A stretch of 64,000 nucleotides of DNA from NCEH01 sp043195195 (lineage in GTDB: Bacteria > Pseudomonadota > Alphaproteobacteria > Rhizobiales > Xanthobacteraceae): positions 1-64,000 of the forward strand of contig NZ_JBAFWT010000023.1 in NCBI RefSeq assembly GCF_043195195.1, in the 5' to 3' direction. The position numbers and the translations under genes are program-made. Below, piece by piece: positions 25,500 through 33,320 of this stretch. Positions within the stretch are counted from its first letter, which is position 1, and each line of letters begins with the position of its first letter. Under the pieces are notes generated by a model. The model was not told the DNA's origin. It ran no database searches and saw only the letters and a program-made list of their open reading frames with translations.

Positions 25500-26294
25500 T
25501 CAGTTCTGCTCGCTGGCCGCCTGCGGCCGCCAGACGAGAAGGCGGTGTTCGACCTTCGTGACGCCGAAGTCGATCACAAGCACGAAGGCCGCAAGGATGA
25601 ACATGCCGGCGAACACGCCGGTCACATCAAACACGCCCTCGGCCTGATGGATGAGGTAGCCAAGCCCCGCGGACGAGCCGAGATATTCGCCCACCACCGC
25701 GCCCACCAGCGCGAAGCCCACCGAGGTGTGCAGGGAGGAAAACATCCACGACAGGGCGGAGGGCCAATAGACGTTGCGGAACAGCTGGCGCTCGTTCATT
25801 CCCATCATGCGGGCATTCGCCAGCACCACCGGGCTCACTTCCTTCACGCCCTGATAGACGTTGAAGAAGACGATGAAGAACACCAGCGTGACGCCGAGCG
25901 CCACCTTCGACCAGATGCCGAGCCCCAGCCACAGCATGAAGATCGGCGCCAGAACGACGCGCGGCAGGGCGTTGACCATCTTCACATAGGGGTCGAACAC
26001 CGCCGCCACGGTCGGCTTGCGGGCGAACCAGAAGCCGATGACGATGCCGCCGACCGAACCGATGATGAAGGCCAGCACCGTCTCGGTCAAAGTGATCCAC
26101 AGGTGCTTCCAGATGACCCCCGTCACAAACAGAGTATAGACGCGGGTCAGCACATCCCAGGGCTTGGAGAAGAAGAACTCCGGCAGCAGATAATCGCCAC
26201 CGATCGGCACCGTCGCGCCGATCTGCCAAAAGGCCAGCGCGCCGACGGCAACGAGGATCTGCAGGAGCAGCAGTTTGGCGGGATGAATCTTCAT
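25500..26294 (-). CDS. ABC transporter permease, NrtB/SsuC type
   Basis: This 264-residue inner-membrane permease has about six helices and the EAA-type coupling loop around VLANARMMGMNERQLFRNVY. The family start KLLLLQILVAVGALAFWQIG is present. Its start overlaps the ATPase stop by 4 bases, and the binding-protein gene follows after 33 bases. It forms a homodimeric channel with the adjacent ATPase. Confidence 0.9.
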   Translation of the reverse strand: MKIHPAKLLLLQILVAVGALAFWQIGATVPIGGDYLLPEFFFSKPWDVLTRVYTLFVTGVIWKHLWITLTETVLAFIIGSVGGIVIGFWFARKPTVAAVFDPYVKMVNALPRVVLAPIFMLWLGLGIWSKVALGVTLVFFIVFFNVYQGVKEVSPVVLANARMMGMNERQLFRNVYWPSALSWMFSSLHTSVGFALVGAVVGEYLGSSAGLGYLIHQAEGVFDVTGVFAGMFILAAFVLVIDFGVTKVEHRLLVWRPQAASEQN

Positions 26295-27148
26295 GACGGG
26301 AGGTCCTCCCCGTAGGTCTTGGCGACCTCGGTCTTGAGCTGATTCCAGATTTGCCGGTGCAGTTCGTGGAACCGGTGATCGAGGCGGATTTCAGAGGCGT
26401 CGCGGGGGCGCGCAAGGTCGATCGGGAAGTCGCCGATGATGCGCGCCTCCGGGCCGGCCGACATGATGACCACGCGGTCGGAGAGCGCGATGGCTTCTTC
26501 CAGGTCGTGGGTCACGAACAGCACCGCCTTGCGGTCCAGCGCCCACAGGTTCAGTAGCAGCGTGCCCATGATCTGCCGGGTCTGGGCATCGAGCGGGCCG
26601 AAGGGCTCGTCCATGAGCAAAATCTTGGGATCGCGCACCAGAACTTGGGCGAGGGCCACGCGCTTGCGCTGGCCGCCCGAGAGCTGGTGCGGATAGCGAT
26701 CGCCGAACCGCGCGAGACCGACCTTCTTCAGCCATTTCTGCGCCTCGGCCACCGCGTCGGCGCGGCGGGTGCCGTTGATTTCGAGCGCGATCGCCACATT
26801 GTCGAGCGCCGTCTTCCACGGCATGAGCGCGTCCTGCTGGAAGAGATAGCCCGCCTTTGCGTTGAGCCCGCTCAAGCCTTCGCCGAAGATCGAGACCGTG
26901 CCGCTGGCGGGCTTCAGCAGCCCGGCTGTCGCATTGAGCAAGGTCGACTTGCCGCAGCCGGTCGGGCCGACAATGGCGACGAACTCGCCTTCGCGCACAT
27001 GGAGCGAGGTTGGCGCCACCGCTTTGTAAACGGGCCGTCCCTTGATGGCGAAACTGATGCTCACATCGTCAAGCGCGACCGCCATCGATGCGGTGGGGGA
27101 AACGGGCGGCAGTGGTTCGGCCACTTGCCGACGCACGGCGGAATCCAT
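26291..27148 (-). CDS. ABC transporter ATP-binding protein, NrtD/SsuB type
   Basis: This 285-residue ATPase has Walker A VGPTGCGKSTLL, signature QLSGGQRKRVALAQ and Walker B ILLMDEPFGPLD. The start at 27148 (MDSAVRRQV) has GGAGG 8–12 bases upstream; the frame is open further upstream into the HMG-CoA-lyase-like gene. It energises uptake by the two downstream components. Confidence 0.9.
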   Translation of the reverse strand: MDSAVRRQVAEPLPPVSPTASMAVALDDVSISFAIKGRPVYKAVAPTSLHVREGEFVAIVGPTGCGKSTLLNATAGLLKPASGTVSIFGEGLSGLNAKAGYLFQQDALMPWKTALDNVAIALEINGTRRADAVAEAQKWLKKVGLARFGDRYPHQLSGGQRKRVALAQVLVRDPKILLMDEPFGPLDAQTRQIMGTLLLNLWALDRKAVLFVTHDLEEAIALSDRVVIMSAGPEARIIGDFPIDLARPRDASEIRLDHRFHELHRQIWNQLKTEVAKTYGEDLPS

Positions 27149-27176
27149 GTCTTGTCCTCCCATTTGGCGTTTCTTG

Positions 27177-28127
27177 TTATGTCGCAGTGCGGCGAATGTC
27201 CGCCGGCGCGGGATGAAGGTCTCCGCTCCGGCCTGCCTTCGCCACCTGCCCGGCGATATCGTGACCCAGCAGGGCCGGCAGGCTCCGCGCCAGTTCGAGC
27301 AGCCGCCCGAGGTCGACGCCGGTATCGAGGCCCATCTCTTCGAGCATGTGGACGAGGTCCTCGGTGGAAATGTTGCCGGTGGCGCCCGGCGCGAAGGGGC
27401 ACCCGCCGATGCCGCCCAAGGAGGCATCGAAGCGGTCCGCTCCGGCATCGAGCGCCACCACCACATTGGCGAGGCCCATGCCGCGCGTGTTGTGGAAATG
27501 CAGCGTCAGCGGCACCGCGCCGAACTGCCGGCGCACCGCCGCGACGAGGCTTGAGACCTGCCGCGGATTGGCCATGCCGGTGGTATCGGCAAGCGTCACC
27601 GAATCCAGTCCGATCGAAAGATAGCGCTCCACCAGCCCCAACACCTTCGCCTCCGGCTGCGAGCCCTCGAACGGACAGCCGAAGGCCGTGGCGATGGTGC
27701 CGTTCAGCGTCGCGGGGGTTCCGTGTGCGGCCGCGACGATGGCACGGAATGCGTCCAGCGATTGGGCCGGTGTCATGCGCATATTGGCAAGATTGTGCGT
27801 TTCGCTCACGGACAGCACGAGGTTCAGCTCGTCCATCCGCGCGTCCAGGGCGGCCTGCGCGCCGCGCAGGTTGGGCACCAGAGCGACATAGGTCACGCCC
27901 GGCCGCCGCTTGATCGCCCGGGCCACCTCGGTCGCATCGGCAAGGTTCGGAACCGCCTTGGGCGAGACGAAGGATGTCACCTCGATCTTCGACACGCCGG
28001 TCTGCGAGAGGGCGTCGATCAGGGCAATCTTGGTCTCGGTGGGCAGGAAACGCGGCTCGATCTGCAGGCCGTCGCGCGTCACCACGTCCTGGATGTGAAC
28101 GCGCTTGGGGAATGTCTCCCACATCAT
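27177..28127 (-). CDS. mvaB: Hydroxymethylglutaryl-CoA lyase-like enzyme
   Basis: This 316-residue TIM-barrel lyase of the HMGL/DRE family starts with VHIQDVVTRDGLQIEPRFLP. Here the common DVGPRDGLQ is altered to DVVTRDGLQ, keeping Asp and Arg of the active site. It continues with IEVTSFVSPKAVPNLAD, the metal-binding LHFHNTRG and the catalytic-cysteine loop GGIGGCPFAPGATGN. It cleaves HMG-CoA, or a close relative such as citramalyl-CoA, to acetyl-CoA and an oxoacid. Its start overlaps the upstream CoA-transferase stop. The gene symbol reflects the family, not proven specificity. Confidence 0.86.
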   Translation of the reverse strand: MMWETFPKRVHIQDVVTRDGLQIEPRFLPTETKIALIDALSQTGVSKIEVTSFVSPKAVPNLADATEVARAIKRRPGVTYVALVPNLRGAQAALDARMDELNLVLSVSETHNLANMRMTPAQSLDAFRAIVAAAHGTPATLNGTIATAFGCPFEGSQPEAKVLGLVERYLSIGLDSVTLADTTGMANPRQVSSLVAAVRRQFGAVPLTLHFHNTRGMGLANVVVALDAGADRFDASLGGIGGCPFAPGATGNISTEDLVHMLEEMGLDTGVDLGRLLELARSLPALLGHDIAGQVAKAGRSGDLHPAPADIRRTAT

Positions 28128-29356
28128 GCGTCATCTCCTTCGGCATCCATGCGCGCCACGACCCCCTTGGCGATCAGCGCATCGATCTCACCGGCCATAT
28201 AACCAAGCCCCGCCATCAATTCGGCGGTGTGCTCGCCGAGCCGGGGACCCGGCCAGTTCACCGCGCCCGGGGTCTGCGACAGTTTCGGCACGATGCCGGG
28301 CATCTTCACCTCGGTCCCGTCCGGCAAGTGTGAGGCAAGGATCATGTCGCGGCTGAGATATTGTTCGTCGCGCATGATGTCGGCGACCGAATAGATGCGC
28401 CCGTTCGGCACTTCGGCGCGGTCCAGCGCGGCGGTCACTTCGTCGATGGAATGCCGGCGGGTCCATTCGGTGATGGCGCCGTCGATCTCCTCGACATGGG
28501 CCACGCGGCCGTTATTCGAGGTGAGCCGCGGATCCGCTGCGAGATCCTCGCGCCCGATCGCGCTCATCAGCCGCTTGAAGATGGCATCGCCATTGCCGGC
28601 AACAATCACATAGCTGCCCTCGGCGGTGGGGTAGGAATTGGACGGCGCGATACCCGGCAGCGAGCCGCCCGAGCGTTCGCGCACATAGCCGAACAGGTCA
28701 TATTCGGGGACGAGACTCTCCATCAGGTTGAAGACGCTCTCGAACAGCGAGACGTCCACCACCTGCCCGGTGCCGCGCCCCGACTTGATGTGGAGCAGCG
28801 CCATCAGCGCGCCCATCACCGCGTGCAGCGCGGCAAGCGAGTCGCCGATGGAAATGCCGGTGCGTGCCGGCGGGCGGTCCGGATCGCCGGTGGTGAAGCG
28901 CATGCCGCCCATCGCCTCACCGACGGAACCGAAGCCGGGCCGTTCGCGATAGGGACCATCCTGACCGAAGCCCGAGATGCGCACCATGACGAGGTTGGGA
29001 TTGATCGCCTTCAGCACATCCCAGCCGAGGCCCCATCGCTCAAGCGTGCCGGGGCGGAAATTCTCGATCAGCACGTCAGCATCCCGCACCAGCCGGCGCA
29101 CAAGCTCCTGCCCCTCGGGCATGCGCAGATTGATGGCGATGGACTTCTTGTTTCGCGATTGGAGATACCACCACAGGGAGGTCCCCTTGTGGAGCTTGCG
29201 CCATTTGCGAATGGGGTCGCCTTCGCCCGGAGCCTCGACCTTGATGACTTCGGCGCCGAATTCAGCCATCAGCCGCGCCGCAAACGGCGCAGCGATGAGG
29301 TTGCCGAGCTCGACAACACGGATTCCGGCGAGAGGCCCCTCTGCGGGTCCGTCCAT
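28124..29356 (-). CDS. CaiB/BaiF family CoA transferase (family III)
   Basis: This 410-residue enzyme shows the family III CoA-transferase pattern: GIRVVELGNLIAAPFAARLM, FGAEVIKVEAPGEGDPIRKW, and DADVLIENFRPGTLERWGLG, followed by GFGQDGPYRERPGF. The catalytic Asp is expected within the SIGDSLAALHAVMGAL region. Such enzymes pass CoA between carboxylic acids. ATG 29356 has GGGAGGAG about 8 bases upstream, so the GTG at 29362 is less likely. Its 4-base overlap with the HMG-CoA-lyase-like gene suggests it makes that enzyme's CoA-ester substrate. Confidence 0.88.
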   Translation of the reverse strand: MDGPAEGPLAGIRVVELGNLIAAPFAARLMAEFGAEVIKVEAPGEGDPIRKWRKLHKGTSLWWYLQSRNKKSIAINLRMPEGQELVRRLVRDADVLIENFRPGTLERWGLGWDVLKAINPNLVMVRISGFGQDGPYRERPGFGSVGEAMGGMRFTTGDPDRPPARTGISIGDSLAALHAVMGALMALLHIKSGRGTGQVVDVSLFESVFNLMESLVPEYDLFGYVRERSGGSLPGIAPSNSYPTAEGSYVIVAGNGDAIFKRLMSAIGREDLAADPRLTSNNGRVAHVEEIDGAITEWTRRHSIDEVTAALDRAEVPNGRIYSVADIMRDEQYLSRDMILASHLPDGTEVKMPGIVPKLSQTPGAVNWPGPRLGEHTAELMAGLGYMAGEIDALIAKGVVARMDAEGDDA

Positions 29357-29420
29357 TGGCACGCTCCTCCCAATTGGTCTTTTTTTGCTCTATCGGGCGA
29401 AAGCGGCGGCAGGTCCAATA

Positions 29421-29458
29421 GTCTTTAGACAAAGACCGTTCGTGGAATGCGAACGGTC
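29421..29458 (-). terminator. Terminator after the LysR gene and adjacent palindrome
   Basis: GACCGTTCG pairs perfectly with CGAACGGTC (29434–29442 and 29450–29458), and in the minus direction is followed by TTTGTCT, making a modest intrinsic terminator at the LysR stop codon. Overlapping it, GTCTTT–AGAC–AAAGAC (29421–29436) is a perfect dyad that fits the T-N11-A style of LysR boxes, upstream of the CoA-transferase gene. Confidence 0.55.
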
Positions 29459-30434
29459 AGTCCAAGGCGACGGACTTTGGGCCGCCGCCTGCCATGAGAT
29501 GCTCGAACAGCAGGCGCGCGGTTGGCGGCAGGCTGCGCAGTTCGCGCACCACCAGTTGCAGTTGCCGCGACGCCCAGGCGTCGCTGAGCGGGATCGCTTT
29601 CAGGCTCATGCTCTTGCCGACGATATCGAACGCGCGGTCGGGCAGGATTCCGATGCCCATTTTCGCCTGGACCATGCGGCACATGGCATCGAAGCCCGGC
29701 ACGTGCACCCGCAGCTTGAGGTTTCTGCCGGCCAGGCTCGCCGCATATTGGGAGCGCAGGAAGATCGAGGAGGCGGCGTGCAGCCCGATATAGTCGAAAT
29801 CCAGCGTCTCCTCGAAATAGACCCGCTCCCGCATGGCCAGGGGATGGTCGCGGCGGGTGACGACCACGAGCCGGTCGCGCCGGTAGCCAAAGGTCTCCAG
29901 CGAACGGCTTTCCATGTCCCCCGAACAGATGCCGATGTCCGCGCCTCCATCCTCGATGCCGCGCACCACCTCGGCGCTCGGGCACTCCTGCAGGTCGAAC
30001 CGCAGCAGGCTGTGCGCTTCGAGGAAGGACGGCAGGTCGTCGGGCAGGAACTGAACGATGGCCGAAAGATTGGCCAGCATGCGCACATGGCCGCGCACGC
30101 CGAGCGAATATTCCCCAAGCTCGACGCCCATCTTCTCGATGGTCAGCAGAGTCACGCGGGCATGATGCAGCAGCGTCTCCCCCGCCGGGGTGAGCGCCAT
30201 GCCCCGCGCGAGGCGGTCGAACAGCGAAACGCCGAGAATATCCTCAAGGTCCGACAGGCGCTTGGAAACCGCGGAAGCGGCAATGCCCTCGCGCAGGGCG
30301 GCCTTGGTGAGCGAGCCTTCCTCGCAGATGGCGATGAACAGCCGCAGCGAGGTCAGATCGACCCGGCGCAGGAACTGCTGGATCGTCGACCCGGACGTCG
30401 CATTCGGTACCGCCTGCGGACCTATCGTCGGCAT
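29457..30434 (-). CDS. LysR family transcriptional regulator
   Basis: This 325-residue regulator has an N-terminal helix-turn-helix (residues about 25–80, LRLFIAICEEGSLTKAALRE then AVSKRLSDLEDILGVSLFDR) and a periplasmic-binding-like effector domain containing LVVVTRRDHPLAMRERVYFE. The start ATG 30434 is preceded by GGGAGGGTTTC. It lies directly upstream of, and in the same direction as, the CoA-transferase–lyase–ABC genes, separated by a terminator-like hairpin and a dyad that could be its binding site. It probably activates those genes when their substrate is present. Confidence 0.9.
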   Translation of the reverse strand: MPTIGPQAVPNATSGSTIQQFLRRVDLTSLRLFIAICEEGSLTKAALREGIAASAVSKRLSDLEDILGVSLFDRLARGMALTPAGETLLHHARVTLLTIEKMGVELGEYSLGVRGHVRMLANLSAIVQFLPDDLPSFLEAHSLLRFDLQECPSAEVVRGIEDGGADIGICSGDMESRSLETFGYRRDRLVVVTRRDHPLAMRERVYFEETLDFDYIGLHAASSIFLRSQYAASLAGRNLKLRVHVPGFDAMCRMVQAKMGIGILPDRAFDIVGKSMSLKAIPLSDAWASRQLQLVVRELRSLPPTARLLFEHLMAGGGPKSVALD

Positions 30435-30464
30435 GAAACCCTCCCGACCGCGCGCGCGGCGTAC

Positions 30465-30496
30465 CTGCCTGCGTAACTGCCTGCCTGCGTAACTGC
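30465..30496. repeat. Two-copy 16-bp tandem repeat
   Basis: CTGCCTGCGTAACTGC occurs twice in direct succession upstream of the LysR start, followed by a partial third copy (CTGCC). The rest of the 290-base gap to the MocR gene shows no gene or clear signal. Confidence 0.8.
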
Positions 30497-30724
30497 CTGC
30501 CGCCGGCGCCGCCCACCCGCGGGCAACACACAAACCGGCACGCCCACTATCCGCGCCGTCCGCGCCTCAGCCAAGACCGGAGGATCGGGACCGGCTCCTC
30601 GCTCGCCTCCGTGCGGGCGGTGGCGGACGCGCGGGCACCGCGCGCTGCGCTCACGCCCTCGCCCAAGCGGCGTGAGAGGTCCGGCAAGGCGGACCTGGCG
30701 GTGCTGGCGTGGCGGCGCTCCTCC

Positions 30725-32215
30725 TCACTGCAGCGATTGGCCGAGCACGCGCAACACCTCGCCATTCATCTGCGCCACGTTGAAACGCATCAGATCACCC
30801 GCCGTCTGGGCCGCGCTGAAGGCATTGCCCGGCGCGAGCACAACCTGGTCGCGTAGCGCGGCTTGCGCCACCGCCGCCGCGTCCCGCCCGTCGGGCAGAT
30901 GGCACCATAGATAAAAGCCGCCGCGCGGGATCGTCCAGGGGCGCACGCCGAGGCCCTCGAGCTGGGAGGTGATCTCCCGGCGCCGCTTCGCGAGGCGGCC
31001 GCGCAAGCTCTCAAGGTGCTTGCGATAGCTGCCGTCGCTGAGGGTTGCGAACACCAGCCCCGCCGCGACCGGGCTCGGCCCGCCGAAATTGGTCGCCACC
31101 TGGAGATCGACGAGGCCCTCGATCCAATCCGGCCGGGCAACGATATAACCGCAGCGGATCGAGGCCGAGAGCGTCTTGGAGAAGCTGCCGATGCGGATCA
31201 CGCGCGCGAGCCCGTCCAGCGCGGCGAGGCGGGGGGACGGCTCCGGCTCGAAATCGGCGAAGATCTCATCCTCCACGATGGTGAGATCGTAAGCCGCCGC
31301 GGCGGTGAGGAGCCGGTGGGCGGTCTGCGGCGAGAGAGTTGCACCAGTGGGATTGTGGAGCGCGGAATTGGTGACATAGAGGCGCGGGCGGTGGGCCGCG
31401 AGCGCCTCGCCGAAGCGGGCGAGGTCCGGCCCGCTCCGCGTGTAGGGCACGCTGACGATCCGCACCCCATGGGCGCGCAGCAGCGCCTGGAAATTGAAAT
31501 AGCAGGGATCGTCCACCAGGACGGTATCGCCCGGTTTCAGCAAGGCGCGACAGAGCAGATCCATGGCCCGTGAGCCCGAGGGGGTCAGCAGGATCTGGTC
31601 GGGTCCCGCCTCCATGCCCTCGGCCGCGAACTGGCGCGCCAGCAGGCGGCGCAGGGCAAGCGACCCGCGCGTGGAGCCATAGTCCGTGAGAATGGCGCCG
31701 TCCGCGCGGGCGAGCGCGCGGATCGCCCGGCGGATCGCGGCCTCGGGCATCCAATCGGCCGGCAGCCAGCCGCACCCAGGCCGCAGCATGTCCGGCCCGG
31801 CGTCGAGCGACTGCCGCGACACCCAGAGCGGATCGATGGCGCGGTCGAGCTTCGGCGCGACATCCCCCGGCACCACCGGCGGCACGGCGCCGGCGACAAA
31901 AAAGCCGGAGCCGGGACGCGAGCGTATCAGCCCTTCCGCCGCGAGGCGGTCATAAGCCTCCACGACGGTGGAGGGCGACACCTGCATGTCGCGGGCGAAT
32001 TTGCGGATCGAGGGCAGCTTTTCCCCTGCCGCCAGGGCGCGGCCCGCCATGCGGCGGCGAATCTCGGCCATGACCGCGAGGGTCCGCATGCCGCGCACGC
32101 CTTCGGCGCGGGGGCCCGGGGTCCGGGCTTCGGAGGCGGTCTTTTGGGCTTCGCCCCCTTGATGCGCGCCGCCGTGCATCTCGCTGGTCACCAACTGTAT
32201 GGCTCCATCCATCAA
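30725..32215 (-). CDS. MocR-type regulator: GntR DNA-binding domain fused to aminotransferase-like domain
   Basis: This 496-residue protein joins a GntR winged helix (residues about 45–110, LAAGEKLPSIRKFARDMQVS then YDRLAAEGLIRSRPGSGFFV) to a class I aminotransferase-like domain. The latter carries LLTPSGSRAMDLLCRALLKP, NPTGATLSPQ and the PLP lysine region IGSFSKTLSASIRCGYI. MocR regulators such as PdxR and GabR use PLP or an amino compound as effector. It is divergent from an EamA exporter gene, which it probably controls. The start at 32215 keeps an N-terminal extension of about 40 residues, and a later start is possible. Confidence 0.9.
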   Translation of the reverse strand: MMDGAIQLVTSEMHGGAHQGGEAQKTASEARTPGPRAEGVRGMRTLAVMAEIRRRMAGRALAAGEKLPSIRKFARDMQVSPSTVVEAYDRLAAEGLIRSRPGSGFFVAGAVPPVVPGDVAPKLDRAIDPLWVSRQSLDAGPDMLRPGCGWLPADWMPEAAIRRAIRALARADGAILTDYGSTRGSLALRRLLARQFAAEGMEAGPDQILLTPSGSRAMDLLCRALLKPGDTVLVDDPCYFNFQALLRAHGVRIVSVPYTRSGPDLARFGEALAAHRPRLYVTNSALHNPTGATLSPQTAHRLLTAAAAYDLTIVEDEIFADFEPEPSPRLAALDGLARVIRIGSFSKTLSASIRCGYIVARPDWIEGLVDLQVATNFGGPSPVAAGLVFATLSDGSYRKHLESLRGRLAKRRREITSQLEGLGVRPWTIPRGGFYLWCHLPDGRDAAAVAQAALRDQVVLAPGNAFSAAQTAGDLMRFNVAQMNGEVLRVLGQSLQ

Positions 32216-32243
32216 TACTGTTCGGCACCAGCGTATGGGTGTG

Positions 32244-32280
32244 TTGCTGTCGCAGCAAGCCCGCCCGCGCTATCGCGGGC
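32244..32280. promoter_or_regulatory. Two hairpin/dyad elements between MocR and EamA genes
   Basis: TTGCTG–TCG–CAGCAA (32244–32258) and GCCCGCG–CTAT–CGCGGGC (32263–32280) are perfect inverted repeats in the 156-base divergent region. They could be operators for the MocR protein or leader hairpins of the exporter transcript. Confidence 0.45.
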
Positions 32281-32371
32281 CAGGATGGGGGGACCGGACG
32301 GGGATCGCGCGCTGAGACCTTAGGGGCGGATTAGCCCCGCGCCCCGACGCGAGAGACCAAGGAGAAGCGTC

Positions 32372-33232
32372 ATGCAGCGTTCGACGGCAGGCTGGGGCAG
32401 CGGCCTCCTCGGCGTCGTGATCTTTAGCGGCTCGCTTCCGGCCACGCGGGTGGCGGTGGGCGGATTCACGCCGCTGTTCCTCACCTCCGCCCGCGCGGTC
32501 ATGGCGGCCCTGCTCGGCGCCGGCCTGCTCCTGCTGCTGCGTCAGAAGCGCCCGGCGCGGAGCGATCTCCGCCCGCTCGCGATTGTGGTGCTCGGGGTGG
32601 TGGTCGGCTTCCCACTCCTGACCGCGCTGGCGCTCCAGCACGTCACCTCGGCCCATTCCATGGTGTTCATCGGCCTGCTGCCGCTGGCCACCGCCGTGTT
32701 CGGCGTGGTCAGGGGCGGCGAGCGGCCGAGGCCGGCGTTCTGGCTGTTCTCGCTCGCCGGCGCCGCCTGCGTCGCCGGTTTCGCCTGGGCGGGCGGCGGC
32801 CCCGCCTCGCGCGTCGGCGATCTGCTGATGCTGGCGGCCATCATTCTGTGTGGCCTTGGCTATGCGGAAGGCGCCCGCCTCTCGCGTCGCCTGGGCGGGT
32901 GGCAGGTGATCTCCTGGGCCCTGGTGGGTGCGCTCCCCGTCATGGCGGGGATCGCGCTTTTAACCCTGCCGCCGGTATGGAGCGGCATCGGCGCGGCGGC
33001 TTGGCTCGGCCTTGCCTATGTCTCGGTGTTCAGCATGCTGGTGGGCTTCGTCTTCTGGTACCGGGGGCTGGCGCTGGGGGGCATCGCCGGTGTGGGCCAG
33101 CTCCAACTGCTCCAGCCGTTCTTCGGGCTGGCGCTCGCCGGGCTGCTGCTCGGCGAACCAGTGGCCTGGACCATGATCGCCACCACCGCACTGGTGGTGC
33201 TCTGCGTCGCCGGCAGCAAACGCTATGCCTGA
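32372..33232 (+). CDS. EamA/DMT family transporter
   Basis: This 286-residue membrane protein has ten hydrophobic helices in two EamA repeats, beginning with GLLGVVIFSGSLPATRVAVG and, in the second half, LMLAAIILCGLGYAEGARLS and VSVFSMLVGFVFWYRGLALG. Members export amino acids or other small metabolites. The start has AAGGAGAAGCG just upstream. Divergent pairing with a MocR regulator is a common arrangement for such exporters and suggests control by an amine or PLP-type effector. Confidence 0.88.
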   Translation: MQRSTAGWGSGLLGVVIFSGSLPATRVAVGGFTPLFLTSARAVMAALLGAGLLLLLRQKRPARSDLRPLAIVVLGVVVGFPLLTALALQHVTSAHSMVFIGLLPLATAVFGVVRGGERPRPAFWLFSLAGAACVAGFAWAGGGPASRVGDLLMLAAIILCGLGYAEGARLSRRLGGWQVISWALVGALPVMAGIALLTLPPVWSGIGAAAWLGLAYVSVFSMLVGFVFWYRGLALGGIAGVGQLQLLQPFFGLALAGLLLGEPVAWTMIATTALVVLCVAGSKRYA

Positions 33233-33264
33233 GGGGCGGAGCCGCGAAGGTCGTCCGAAAATGA

Positions 33265-33290
33265 AAAGGGCGGCCCGAGAGCCGCCCTTT
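33265..33290. terminator. Bidirectional terminator between eamA and pnp
   Basis: AAAGGGCGGC (33265–33274) pairs perfectly with GCCGCCCTTT (33281–33290) around CCGAGA. A-rich and T-rich flanks on the two sides make it usable from either direction between the two convergent genes. Confidence 0.85.
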
Positions 33291-33320
33291 CCTTTTCATA
33301 CAGACTGCGCGGACGGCCGA

